Source: DSBG01 sp049975365 (GTDB taxonomy: Bacteria; Desulfobacterota; Desulfomonilia; UBA1062). Taken from it: 10,853 nucleotides of DNA. Where the stretch lies: assembly GCA_049975365.1 (NCBI GenBank), contig JBNGDS010000085.1:1-10853 (forward strand), in the 5' to 3' direction. The notes beneath the pieces are model-generated. The model saw only the letters and a list, made by a program, of their open reading frames with translations, was not told the DNA's origin and ran no database searches. Numbering within the stretch: the stretch's first letter is position 1; every line of letters begins with the position of its first letter. A program made the position numbers and the translations under genes. This document shows positions 1-6,706 of the stretch, piece by piece.

Positions 1-2
1 GA

Positions 3-170
3 TACGAGGCGGCCAAGTGGCTCACCATGCGCCGATGGCTTGAAGACAATCCCGATGACGAGTTCGCGAAAGATGTTCGAGCCCAACTGACCTCGGAACC
101 CGAGCGCTACGCCGCTTACACGCGTGAATACCTGGGCTGGGGCGTGTTCGCGCTGATGGCGCGGTCATGA
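3..170 (+). CDS. C-terminal fragment of a protein, possibly a SAM-dependent methyltransferase
   Basis: An open frame enters from the left edge and ends at TGA 168-170, giving about 55 residues; the start lies outside the window. The fragment is rich in charged and aromatic residues (near its start YEAAKWLTMRRWLEDN) and ends in a hydrophobic strand, GWGVFALMARS. A short strand of this kind at the extreme C-terminus resembles the last beta strand of class I SAM-dependent methyltransferases, but no SAM-binding motif is in view, so this assignment is a guess. It is convergent with the hydrolase at 225-1550. The 54-base gap between them shows no convincing terminator hairpin. That the frame is coding is fairly likely; its function is uncertain. 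Confidence 0.5.
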   Translation, partial: YEAAKWLTMRRWLEDNPDDEFAKDVRAQLTSEPERYAAYTREYLGWGVFALMARS

Positions 171-224
171 CTGCAATGATCGTGACGATAACCAGGAATG
201 AATTTCTTATGACGCTTCCTCGGG

Positions 225-1550
225 TTATGGGGTGGTGTTCATCACGTGCTGTGCCATGGCATGATAGGCAGGCAGCGTGATCGGGTCATTCTTCGCATTT
301 CCTGCCACAGGGTTCGATGCGAAGCGCGCGATGACCATGTGCGCCTTTGGGTCGATATACAGCGACTGCCCGTGCACCCCGCGACCCATGTATGCCTCGT
401 GTCCATTGTGCGATATCCACCACATGCTCCGATAGCTCCAGCCCGCAAGCGTCTTGTACCCGGCCGCCCTGAAGGCCTCCCTGCTTCCTCCCTCGCGAAT
501 CCTCTGAATCACGCGGCGTGGAACAATCTGTCGTCCACCAACATACCCTTCGTCCAACATCATCTGTCCGAAACGGGCCATGTCGCGCAGACCGGCATTC
601 AGGCCGCCACCTGCAAAGGGAGTTCCGATGGAATCGACCGATAGAAAAGCGTCCTGTTCCATGCCCAATTGTGACCAGATGCGGGCGGACAGGACGTCCG
701 TGAGCGATTGGCCCGTGACCCGACTGATCAACCAGCCGAGGACATCGGTATTGACTGTTTTGTAGCCGAAGGCATTTCCGTGTTCACCTTCCTTCTGGAC
801 GGTCTGCAGAAATTCGTAATAGGTCCGGGGGCCCTGGTAACCCTTCGGCTTGGGAAGGGAATTGCCGGCGGCTGCGTGCATCCAGATCTCTGCCTTTGGA
901 TCCGAATAGTCCTCGCTGTAGTCGAGGCCGGTCGTCATGTCGAGCACCTGGCGCACGGTGGCATCACCGAACGCGCTCTCGGCCAGTTCCGGTATATACT
1001 CACGGACCAGGTTCGCTTCGTCCAGCGCACCCTCTGCGATCAGGATTTCACCGAGCAGGCCGACAAACGACTTGGTGAGCGACATGGCCGCATGGCGTCC
1101 CTTGGGCGTCAAGGCCCCGGCATAGCGCTCATACACGATCTTCCCGTGATGCAAAACAACGATGCCGTCCGTGAAATTGGCGTCGAACGCCTCGGCCCAG
1201 GTCATTGGCTCCCCGCGATTCATCGGGGTGAATGTCATACTATCCAGTCCTTCAATGATGGCGCGCTCAAGCGGGATCGGGGCTGAGAGTCCGCGAGATA
1301 CACGTTTCGTCGGCATGAGCTGGTCAAAGTGGCACACGCTCCACCGCATCTGGGGAAACTGGAAATAGCTTCCGTCCTCGAAACGTATGATCCTGTTCTC
1401 CGGAGGCGGTGAGCCGACCATCCAACCGAATACGGCAGGGTCTGAATTCTTTGAGTTCCACTCTTGCAGATTGGGCGGCTGCTCTGAAGCCTCTGAAACG
1501 CTAAACAGGAGCACACCGATCAATAGTCCCAAGGTCATTTTCTTGGACAT
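225..1550 (-). CDS. Exported serine hydrolase, beta-lactamase (class C) / 6-aminohexanoate-dimer hydrolase family
   Basis: A 441-residue protein starting at ATG 1550, preceded by a G-rich ribosome site (AGGGGG, 1559-1564) 8 bases upstream. Residues 1-22 look like a signal peptide (MSKK, hydrophobic core LGLLIGVLLFSVS, then SEASEQ), so it probably acts in the periplasm or is secreted. The catalytic SxxK motif is S157-L-T-K160. The general-base Tyr of this fold is probably Y263 in the block FGYKTVNTDVLGW. The late HxG/KTG-like strand is HGQ at 393-395, followed by LYIDPKAHMVIARF. A second tyrosine-rich stretch (DYSEDY, 210-215) resembles the region carrying an extra catalytic Tyr in NylB-type hydrolases. 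Known members are esterases, amide hydrolases, DD-peptidases and some beta-lactamases, and sequence alone does not give the substrate. The overall match is closer to the NylB/EstB-like branch than to true AmpC. It is a single gene, not obviously co-transcribed with the efflux operon. Confidence 0.9.
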   Translation of the reverse strand: MSKKMTLGLLIGVLLFSVSEASEQPPNLQEWNSKNSDPAVFGWMVGSPPPENRIIRFEDGSYFQFPQMRWSVCHFDQLMPTKRVSRGLSAPIPLERAIIEGLDSMTFTPMNRGEPMTWAEAFDANFTDGIVVLHHGKIVYERYAGALTPKGRHAAMSLTKSFVGLLGEILIAEGALDEANLVREYIPELAESAFGDATVRQVLDMTTGLDYSEDYSDPKAEIWMHAAAGNSLPKPKGYQGPRTYYEFLQTVQKEGEHGNAFGYKTVNTDVLGWLISRVTGQSLTDVLSARIWSQLGMEQDAFLSVDSIGTPFAGGGLNAGLRDMARFGQMMLDEGYVGGRQIVPRRVIQRIREGGSREAFRAAGYKTLAGWSYRSMWWISHNGHEAYMGRGVHGQSLYIDPKAHMVIARFASNPVAGNAKNDPITLPAYHAMAQHVMNTTP

Positions 1551-1851
1551 TTGTGTTGCCCCCTGAGGTGGATGCTTAGGTTGATCTCTTCAATAATAAT
1601 GAAACATGGTGAGAAAACAATGATGAGACTGCTCGGTTTGTGCACTCTTGTATTATCATGAAGCAGGAGATCATAATCTATACTCATCGACGTGCACAAT
1701 GCGGTGATTCCTTCGATATCCCAATGGTTTTCAGAAAACTGAAAGCGAAAGAACTTTTTCCAAAACCTCCTGTCACCACGTTGAATCATCAGTGCTCCGA
1801 TCCTGGCACTACGTATAATTTCAGGAATGTGAAAAAGGGTCTCCAAAGGAT
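1551..1851. other. AT-richer intergenic region between efflux permease and hydrolase genes
   Basis: This 301-base gap is clearly richer in A and T than the genes on either side. It lies after the efflux operon's last stop and upstream of the hydrolase start, both on the minus strand. I see no tRNA, repeat array or insertion-sequence end. No clear factor-independent terminator follows the permease gene: the only stem found (AGTGC/GCACT with a 10-base loop, about 1791-1810) has no T-run after it. A perfect TATAAT lies at 1814-1819 on the plus strand, but no -35 sits at the right distance. Confidence 0.5.
1593..1620 (-). promoter_or_regulatory. Weak sigma70-like promoter candidate for the serine hydrolase
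   Basis: Read on the minus strand, TTGTTT (1615-1620) is followed after 16 bases by TATTAT (1593-1598). The -10 matches the sigma70 consensus at five of six positions but the -35 at only three. Transcription would begin near 1585, leaving an untranslated leader of about 35 bases before ATG 1550. The placement fits but the -35 is poor, so this remains a candidate. Confidence 0.3.
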
Positions 1852-3063
1852 CTACTCGTGCCGCAGGGCTTCAATCGGATCCAGGCGCGCGGCCTGGCGT
1901 GCCGGGAAAAACCCGAAGATCACGCCGACGGCAGCGGAAAACACGAATGCGAGACCGATGATTCCGGGAGTGAAAACAAAGGGCATCCCGAGGAGACGCG
2001 TCCCGATGCTCGCCGCGACAAGACCCAGGGCAATTCCGATCAGCCCACCGAAGGAGGACAGCACGACAGCCTCGATGAGAAACTGCATGAGCACCTCCTG
2101 TTCCAGGGCGCCGATGGCCAGTCGCGTGCCGATCTCCCGGGTGCGCTCGGTGACCGAGACAAGCATGATGTTCATGATGCCGATGCCCCCCACCAGCAGG
2201 CTCACCGCTGCCACTGCACTGAGCAGTGCAGTGAGTATGCGAGTCGTGCTCGTCAGGGTGCTGACGATCTCCTGCATGTCGTTCACGTGGAAATCGTCAT
2301 CCTCGCCTGGCGATATCGTGCGCCGCTCGCGCATCAACTGTTCGATTTCTCTCTGGACTGCACTCGTGGATATGCCGCTTGCCGCAGACACATAGATCGT
2401 CGAGACATCTGAGTTTCCCTGGATACGACGCTGGAAGGCCTTCAGCGGAATCAGGATAACATCGTCCTGATCCTGACCGAATCCTGTCTGTCCCTTTTCT
2501 TCCAGCACGCCGACGACCTGGCATGAGAGCATCTGCAGCCGTATCCGTGTCCCGATGGGATCCTGCTCGCCGAAGAGCTCTTCACTCACCGTGCCCCCGA
2601 GAATGCACACCGCTTTCCCTGCATGCAGTTCTCCTGCAGTAAACGTGCGGCCGTCGGCAAGGGGCCAGTCCCGCACCTGGAGGAATTCGTTTGTAACGCC
2701 CATGATGGTCGTTGACCAGTTCATGTTGCCGGAGATGGCCTGCGCACGCGCGGAGGATGTCGGTGCAACGGCCTCCAGTCCAAAGACTTCCCTGCTGATG
2801 GCTTCGGCATCTTTCATGTCGAATGGCTCTGCAGCCGAACGCGTTCCACCGGGCCCGTGGAACCTCTGCCCCGGGCGCACCTGGAGCATGTTGCTACCGA
2901 GGCTGGAGATCTCTTCGGTTACCTGAGCAGTGGCACCGCTGCCCAGGGTGACCATGGTAATGACAGCAGCCACCCCGATCACGATGCCGAGGATGGTGAG
3001 AGATGATCGCAGGATATTTCTGCGGATCGCGCGCAGGGCAAGCAGGACGGTTTCCCAGATCAT
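1852..3063 (-). CDS. MacB/FtsX-type ABC transporter permease
   Basis: A 403-residue inner-membrane permease of a MacAB-like export pump. The N-terminal helix is at about 21-44 (LTILGIVIGVAAVITMVTLG). A large periplasmic MacB_PCD-type domain follows (about 45-270). Three helices at the C-terminus form the FtsX domain (about 275-300, 325-355, 365-387). The family signature is very clear: GGIGIMNIMLVSVTERTREIG at about 292-312, and the ending FFPARQAARLDPIEALRHE matches the usual MacB terminus. Unlike E. coli MacB it has no fused N-terminal ATPase; that half is the separate upstream gene. The two overlap by ATGA (3060-3063), implying translational coupling. In the cytoplasmic helix after the signature it reads LEQEVLMQFLIEA, more acidic than the arginine-rich version common in the family. 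The substrate (macrolide, lipopeptide, lipoprotein, siderophore or toxin) cannot be read from the sequence. Confidence 0.93.
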   Translation of the reverse strand: MIWETVLLALRAIRRNILRSSLTILGIVIGVAAVITMVTLGSGATAQVTEEISSLGSNMLQVRPGQRFHGPGGTRSAAEPFDMKDAEAISREVFGLEAVAPTSSARAQAISGNMNWSTTIMGVTNEFLQVRDWPLADGRTFTAGELHAGKAVCILGGTVSEELFGEQDPIGTRIRLQMLSCQVVGVLEEKGQTGFGQDQDDVILIPLKAFQRRIQGNSDVSTIYVSAASGISTSAVQREIEQLMRERRTISPGEDDDFHVNDMQEIVSTLTSTTRILTALLSAVAAVSLLVGGIGIMNIMLVSVTERTREIGTRLAIGALEQEVLMQFLIEAVVLSSFGGLIGIALGLVAASIGTRLLGMPFVFTPGIIGLAFVFSAAVGVIFGFFPARQAARLDPIEALRHE

Positions 3064-3782
3064 GAGTGCTGCCCCCCGTTGTGCTCTTCTGTGTCGATGA
3101 GTCCGTCGAGGAAGTGAACGATCCGCTGTGCATAGGCTGCCATATCCGTTTCATGGGTCACCATCACGATGGTGACACCTTTCTTCTCGTTGAATGACGT
3201 CAGAAGCTCCATGAGATCGCGGCTTGTCGTGGAGTCCAGATTTCCGGTGGGCTCATCCGCCATGAGAACTTCGGGTTCGATCACCATGGCCCGCGCTATG
3301 GCGACCCGCTGCTGCTGACCTCCGGAAAGCTCACCTGGGGTGTGTGACTCCCACCCAGCAAGCCCAACGGAGGCAAGAGCCTCACGGGCACGCATGTGTC
3401 GCTCCCGTGCGGCAACACCCCGATAGATCAGCGGGAGTTCCACATTTTCAAGTGCCGATGTTCGGTTCAGCAGGTTGAATCCCTGGAACACGAATCCCAG
3501 GTAGTGACGCCGCAGGAGCGCGCGCTGATCACGAGACAGGGATTCCACCTCGACCCCTTTGAACCGATAGGAGCCGGAAGTCGGGACATCCAGGCACCCC
3601 AGAATGTTCATGCATGTGGACTTGCCGGAGCCACTCGGGCCCATGACGGCAACGAATTCTCCCTGGTGGATCGAAAGATCGATACCCTGAAGCGCAGGCA
3701 CTGCTGCACTGCCTGTTCCATACACCTTGGTGATGGCCTCGAGTTCTATGAGAGGGTGCAGACCAAGCCGTGCTGTATTCAT
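3060..3782 (-). CDS. ABC transporter ATP-binding protein, MacB/LolD type
   Basis: A 240-residue cytoplasmic ATPase that energises the permease encoded just downstream. All nucleotide-binding motifs are intact: Walker A GPSGSGKST (48-56), Q-loop glutamine Q100 in VFQGFNLL, signature LSGGQ (152-156), Walker B VLMADE (172-177) with catalytic E177, D-loop NLDS (181-184), and H-loop H210 in VTHE. The core GPSGSGKSTCMNILGCLD and the stretch ADEPTGNLDS are typical of the LolD/MacB/YknY subfamily, whose members drive mechanotransmission rather than translocation through the membrane. The start ATG at 3782 overlaps the adaptor stop by four bases (ATGA), and its own end overlaps the permease start in the same way, so the three genes are almost certainly translated in step. 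Confidence 0.95.
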   Translation of the reverse strand: MNTARLGLHPLIELEAITKVYGTGSAAVPALQGIDLSIHQGEFVAVMGPSGSGKSTCMNILGCLDVPTSGSYRFKGVEVESLSRDQRALLRRHYLGFVFQGFNLLNRTSALENVELPLIYRGVAARERHMRAREALASVGLAGWESHTPGELSGGQQQRVAIARAMVIEPEVLMADEPTGNLDSTTSRDLMELLTSFNEKKGVTIVMVTHETDMAAYAQRIVHFLDGLIDTEEHNGGQHS

Positions 3783-5089
3783 GTGTGTGTGTTCACCGTC
3801 CCGACGATGAGTTCCATGCCGGGCTGTATGTCATTGCCGATAATCTCGGTCATGATACCATTAGTCACTCCTGTGGTGACTGAAACGGGCACCGGACGGC
3901 CGTCCTGAAGCCTCCAGACCCGTTGTCTTCCATTCTCATCCTTCCCGGGCATCTGATTCGACGATGATTTTTCGTGTCGGGGTCGTCTGGGGAAAAGTTT
4001 GCTCATCACGCTGGTTCCTTCGTTCTTTTTCTTTCCAGCGTGTTCCTGTGCTGCCGGCGGCTCGAATCGCAGAGCTGCATTGGGGACCAGAACCGCATGG
4101 TGAACCGTGCTGACAAGTATGTCTGCCGTTGCAGTCATTCCCGGCCTCAGCAGGAGTTTATCATTGTCGACCAGCAGGACGGTCTCATAGGTTATGACGC
4201 CGGCAGTGTTGGTGGCGCCGTATCTGACCTGGGTGATGGAGGCGGGAAACGACAGATCGGGGTACGCGTCCACCGTGAACGTGGCATCCTGGCCCTGTCG
4301 TACCTGTCCCACATCGGCCTCGTCCACATCCACGTGAAGCTCCATCTGCGCGAGGTCTTCGGCCAGGGTGAACAGGACCGGGGCCTGCAGGGAAGCAGCC
4401 ACTGTCTGTCCAGGCTCCACATTCCGGATCAGAACTATGCCGTGTATCGGTGAACGGATAAGGGCCTTGGATAGATCAGTTTCAGCGGATTCGAGGACAG
4501 CCCTGGCCTGTGTAGCCTGGGCCTGAGCACCTGCCAGATCGGCCTTTGCCTTTGCATATGCCGCCTCAGCCGATTCCAGGTTGTATGCCGAGGGAACCTT
4601 TCCGCTGCTGAGTTCGTGGACATGCTTGAGCCGCTCAAGCTCGGCCTGTGTCTCTTTCAGCGATGCCTGCGCCTGCATGACGTGTGCGTGTGCGGATTCC
4701 AGGGCAGCTCGTGAATTGTTGACCTGAGACTGCAGCTTTTCGGTGTCCAGGCATGCCAGCACCTGTCCTACATCCACGTGGTCATTGTAGTCCACGTCGA
4801 CGGTCTTGATGATCCCGGAGAGTTCACTTCCGACATCCACCTGGTTTCTGGGCTCGAGGTTGCCGGTGGCCCCAACGGTTATGGTGAGATCCCCCAGCAC
4901 TGCCTGCGTGGTTTGATACTGGAAGGCTTCAGAACCGGTGTGTGTCTTCCAGGATATCAGGGCGATGAGCACGAATCCGGCAGCAAGTACTGTGAAGGCA
5001 ACCCGTTTCAGGTTCATTTTTCTGCCGGAAGATGCATTCATGCCCAGGATCTGTCCGATGTCGGATTCAGGGTGTTTGTTCGATTCCAT
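3779..5089 (-). CDS. MacA-like periplasmic adaptor (membrane fusion protein, HlyD/RND-MFP family)
   Basis: A 436-residue adaptor bridging inner-membrane pump and outer-membrane channel. After a cytoplasmic N-tail there is one membrane anchor (about 28-47, RVAFTVLAAGFVLIALISW). The first lipoyl half-motif is at about 78-115 (GNLEPRNQVDVGSELSG...VLACLD). A long alpha-hairpin coiled coil, rich in Ala, Gln and Glu, covers about 117-208. The second lipoyl half is at about 210-235 (IRSPIHGIVLIRNVEPGQTV). The beta-barrel follows (about 245-330, with LLRPGMTATADI), and then the membrane-proximal domain. A charged, low-complexity insert occupies about 345-390 within that last domain. ATG 5089 is chosen because AAGGAG lies 9 bases upstream; the internal Met25 lacks such a site. 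The start overlaps the preceding outer-membrane factor gene by 23 bases. Confidence 0.93.
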   Translation of the reverse strand: MESNKHPESDIGQILGMNASSGRKMNLKRVAFTVLAAGFVLIALISWKTHTGSEAFQYQTTQAVLGDLTITVGATGNLEPRNQVDVGSELSGIIKTVDVDYNDHVDVGQVLACLDTEKLQSQVNNSRAALESAHAHVMQAQASLKETQAELERLKHVHELSSGKVPSAYNLESAEAAYAKAKADLAGAQAQATQARAVLESAETDLSKALIRSPIHGIVLIRNVEPGQTVAASLQAPVLFTLAEDLAQMELHVDVDEADVGQVRQGQDATFTVDAYPDLSFPASITQVRYGATNTAGVITYETVLLVDNDKLLLRPGMTATADILVSTVHHAVLVPNAALRFEPPAAQEHAGKKKNEGTSVMSKLFPRRPRHEKSSSNQMPGKDENGRQRVWRLQDGRPVPVSVTTGVTNGIMTEIIGNDIQPGMELIVGTVNTHT

Positions 5090-6587
5090 AGAAAGGTTCT
5101 CCTTGAGATGATATCAACGGATCGGTCTCCGGAGCCATGGAGGTCCACCCACCGCCCAGGGCCTTGTACACCCGTACAAGATTCATGATCACCGCAGATT
5201 CGCTTTGGGCGAGCTCATCCTCGTACGACAGCTGTGTCCGCTGTGAGTCGAGGAGGGTATCAAAATCGATCAGCCCTGCATCGTACGTGTTCTGCGCACA
5301 ATCCACGGCCTGACGGGCAGCGGTTGCAGCATTGTCCAGGGATTCTCTCCTGATCTGTTCCTCGACGTAGGACACCAGTGCATTCTCGACTTCCTCGAGG
5401 GCGGAGAGCACAACCGATTCATAGTGAATAAGGGCCTGCTCCTGCAGGGCTGACTGCACTTCGATATTGGCACGGATGGAGCCTGCACGGAAGATGGGCC
5501 ACGTAATCCGCGGACCATAGCTCCAGGCCCTGGCCCCGGCAGTTATCAGGTCGCCTGCAGAGAGGGCCTCGTACCCGATGGAGCCGTTCAGGGTGATCTT
5601 GGGATAGAGGTCGGACTGGGCAACACCCACCCGGGCGGTTTGTGCAGCAAGCTCCTGCTCTGCCTGGCGTACATCCGGCCGCCGCCTGAGAATATCTGCG
5701 GGCACACCGATGGCCATCTCGGTTGGAATGACCGGAAGAGGCGAATGCCCGGCAAGGTCTTCATGGCGTGCCCCGGGCTGCTCTCCCAGAAGAACAGCAA
5801 TCCCGTTCTTGGCCTGTTCGACCTGGATGTTCAGTGTGGGAATCCTGGAGCGGGTATTTTCCATGTTCGAACGCGCCTGCGCCACGGCAAGCTCATCGCT
5901 GAGACCGGCAAGAAAACGGTATCGTTCAAGCTGGTAGGTCTCTTCCTGGAGTCCGAGGTTTTTTTCTGCCACATCGAGCCTGGCCTGGTACATGCGAAGT
6001 TGGAGGTAGTTCAGTGCCACTTCGGCGGTAAGCGACACGAGCACGTCATTGACAGTATCGCTGCTTGCCTGGAGGTCTGCCTCAGCCGCCTCAACCGACC
6101 GGCGGACACCGCCGAACAGATCGATCTCCCAGCCGGCGTCGAAGCCTGCCGAGTACATGGTCCTGCTCGATCCTGCACCGCTCTCCTGGCTGGATCTGCT
6201 CCTGGTTGCAGAACCGGATGCGTCCAGCGTGGGGAAGAGACCTGCCTGTACCGTCGATCGCTCTGCACGTGCCTGGCGGAGGCGTTCCTTTGCTTTCTTC
6301 ACATCGAGATTGTTCTCTAGGGCGGTGTCCATCAGGCCGGTCAGTATTGGGTCATCAAGCGCCTTCCACCAGGATGCCAGTTCCTGGGGGTCTGGTTCGC
6401 TTTTGCTCGATCCGTTGTTCAGCCGGGTATTCCAGGCATCGGACAGTGGTATGTCAGGCCTGGCATAGTCCTGTCCCACCACTGCACAGCCGGATGCTGA
6501 CACCATGAAGACACACACGAGCATCCACGTCGCTATCCTGGAGGCATGCCATATTCCTGCGCTGCGCATATGCGTATCATTCATCAT
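5067..6587 (-). CDS. Outer-membrane efflux lipoprotein, TolC/NodT (OEP) family
   Basis: A 506-residue outer-membrane channel for the tripartite pump. The signal peptide (about 7-33, hydrophobic core ATWMLVCVFMVSASG) ends at C34, which begins CAVVGQDYARP, the typical mature start of OprM/NodT-type lipoproteins; the residue before the lipobox glycine-serine is Ala rather than Leu. Two OEP repeats follow. The first is at about 80-270 (with LFPTLDASGS, FDAGWEIDLFGG, and the coiled coil to NGIAVLLGEQPG). The second is at about 285-480 (GVPADILRRRPDVRQAEQELAAQTARVGVAQSDLYP split across 294-329, then WPIFRAG, ALEEVENALVSY, LLDSQRTQL, VRVYKALGGGW). I chose ATG 6587, although the frame stays open to a GTG at 6638. 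The longer form would give a poor, extended signal peptide, and 6587 shares its A with the stop of a short upstream ORF (TGATG). The local ribosome site (AAGAGAG) is weak. Confidence 0.93.
   Translation of the reverse strand: MMNDTHMRSAGIWHASRIATWMLVCVFMVSASGCAVVGQDYARPDIPLSDAWNTRLNNGSSKSEPDPQELASWWKALDDPILTGLMDTALENNLDVKKAKERLRQARAERSTVQAGLFPTLDASGSATRSRSSQESGAGSSRTMYSAGFDAGWEIDLFGGVRRSVEAAEADLQASSDTVNDVLVSLTAEVALNYLQLRMYQARLDVAEKNLGLQEETYQLERYRFLAGLSDELAVAQARSNMENTRSRIPTLNIQVEQAKNGIAVLLGEQPGARHEDLAGHSPLPVIPTEMAIGVPADILRRRPDVRQAEQELAAQTARVGVAQSDLYPKITLNGSIGYEALSAGDLITAGARAWSYGPRITWPIFRAGSIRANIEVQSALQEQALIHYESVVLSALEEVENALVSYVEEQIRRESLDNAATAARQAVDCAQNTYDAGLIDFDTLLDSQRTQLSYEDELAQSESAVIMNLVRVYKALGGGWTSMAPETDPLISSQGEPFYGIEQTP
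5099..5104 (-). promoter_or_regulatory. Ribosome binding site deciding the adaptor start
   Basis: Read on the minus strand this is AAGGAG, 9 bases before ATG 5089 and inside the last codons of the outer-membrane factor gene. It supports the first Met over the internal Met codons at residues 17 and 25, and it supports coupled translation across the overlap. Confidence 0.7.
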
Positions 6588-6640
6588 CAAGGGTCTCTCT
6601 TTTCTGCTGCCCATGCATGTGGCCGGGGGCCAGGGCACAT
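6587..6640 (-). CDS. Candidate 17-codon leader peptide upstream of the efflux operon
   Basis: On the minus strand an ATG at 6640 opens a short ORF, MCPGPRPHAWAAEKRDP, ending at TGA 6589-6587. A strong Shine-Dalgarno AGGAGG (6650-6655) lies 9 bases upstream, much better than the site in front of the efflux gene itself. The stop codon overlaps the outer-membrane factor start as TGATG, the classical arrangement for reinitiation or translational coupling. The peptide is proline-rich and ends Asp-Pro-stop; proline before a stop codon is known to slow termination in other leader peptides. The arrangement is seen directly. That the peptide is made, or acts as a stalling sensor for the pump, is inference. 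The alternative is chance, or that the SD serves the GTG at 6638 (spacing 11) of a longer outer-membrane factor. Confidence 0.4.
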   Translation of the reverse strand: MCPGPRPHAWAAEKRDP

Positions 6641-6662
6641 GGCCGGACCCCTCCTCCCTGGC
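6616..6662 (-). promoter_or_regulatory. Structured mRNA leader with alternative hairpins before the efflux operon
   Basis: Three stems can form in the minus-strand transcript. GCCAGGG (6656-6662) pairs with CCCTGGC (6629-6635) over 7 bp, placing the AGGAGG and the leader ATG in the 20-base loop. CATGTG (6636-6641) pairs with CACATG (6616-6621), burying that ATG in a stem. TGGCC (6628-6632) pairs with GGCCA (6620-6624) around a CCC loop. The first and third stems share bases and exclude each other, and the second would compete with the first for geometry. No T-run follows, so this is not a standard terminator. The remainder of the 6588-6706 gap shows no clear promoter, so the operon may be read through from the SH3 gene. 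The pairings are seen; a regulatory role is inferred. Confidence 0.35.
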
Positions 6663-6706
6663 ACCGGTTTATCCGTGAGATCGTATTCTCTGAAGACGAA
6701 AATGCA

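Noticed and set aside
708..1286. 192-residue plus-strand ORF antisense to the hydrolase
   Set aside because: No motif and no ribosome site; fully explained by the hydrolase on the other strand.
1814..1819. Perfect TATAAT on the plus strand in the gap after the permease
   Set aside because: No -35 element at 16-18 bases, and transcription would run antisense into the permease; treated as chance in AT-rich DNA.
1535..1846. 103-residue minus-strand ORF from a TTG start in the gap upstream of the hydrolase
   Set aside because: No ribosome site, non-ATG start, no recognisable motif, and it overlaps the hydrolase start; the gap is AT-rich non-coding in character.
1640..2395. Long plus-strand ORF antisense to the permease gene
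   Set aside because: Low-complexity Arg/Ser/Pro/Thr composition typical of an antisense shadow; the permease on the other strand is unmistakable.
5640..6320. 226-residue plus-strand ORF antisense to the outer-membrane factor
   Set aside because: No recognisable domain; the OEP-family protein on the minus strand accounts for this stretch.
6588..6638. In-frame N-terminal extension of the outer-membrane factor to GTG 6638
   Set aside because: It adds 17 residues ahead of an already complete lipoprotein signal peptide. ATG 6587 is favoured, though the strong SD upstream keeps the longer form possible.
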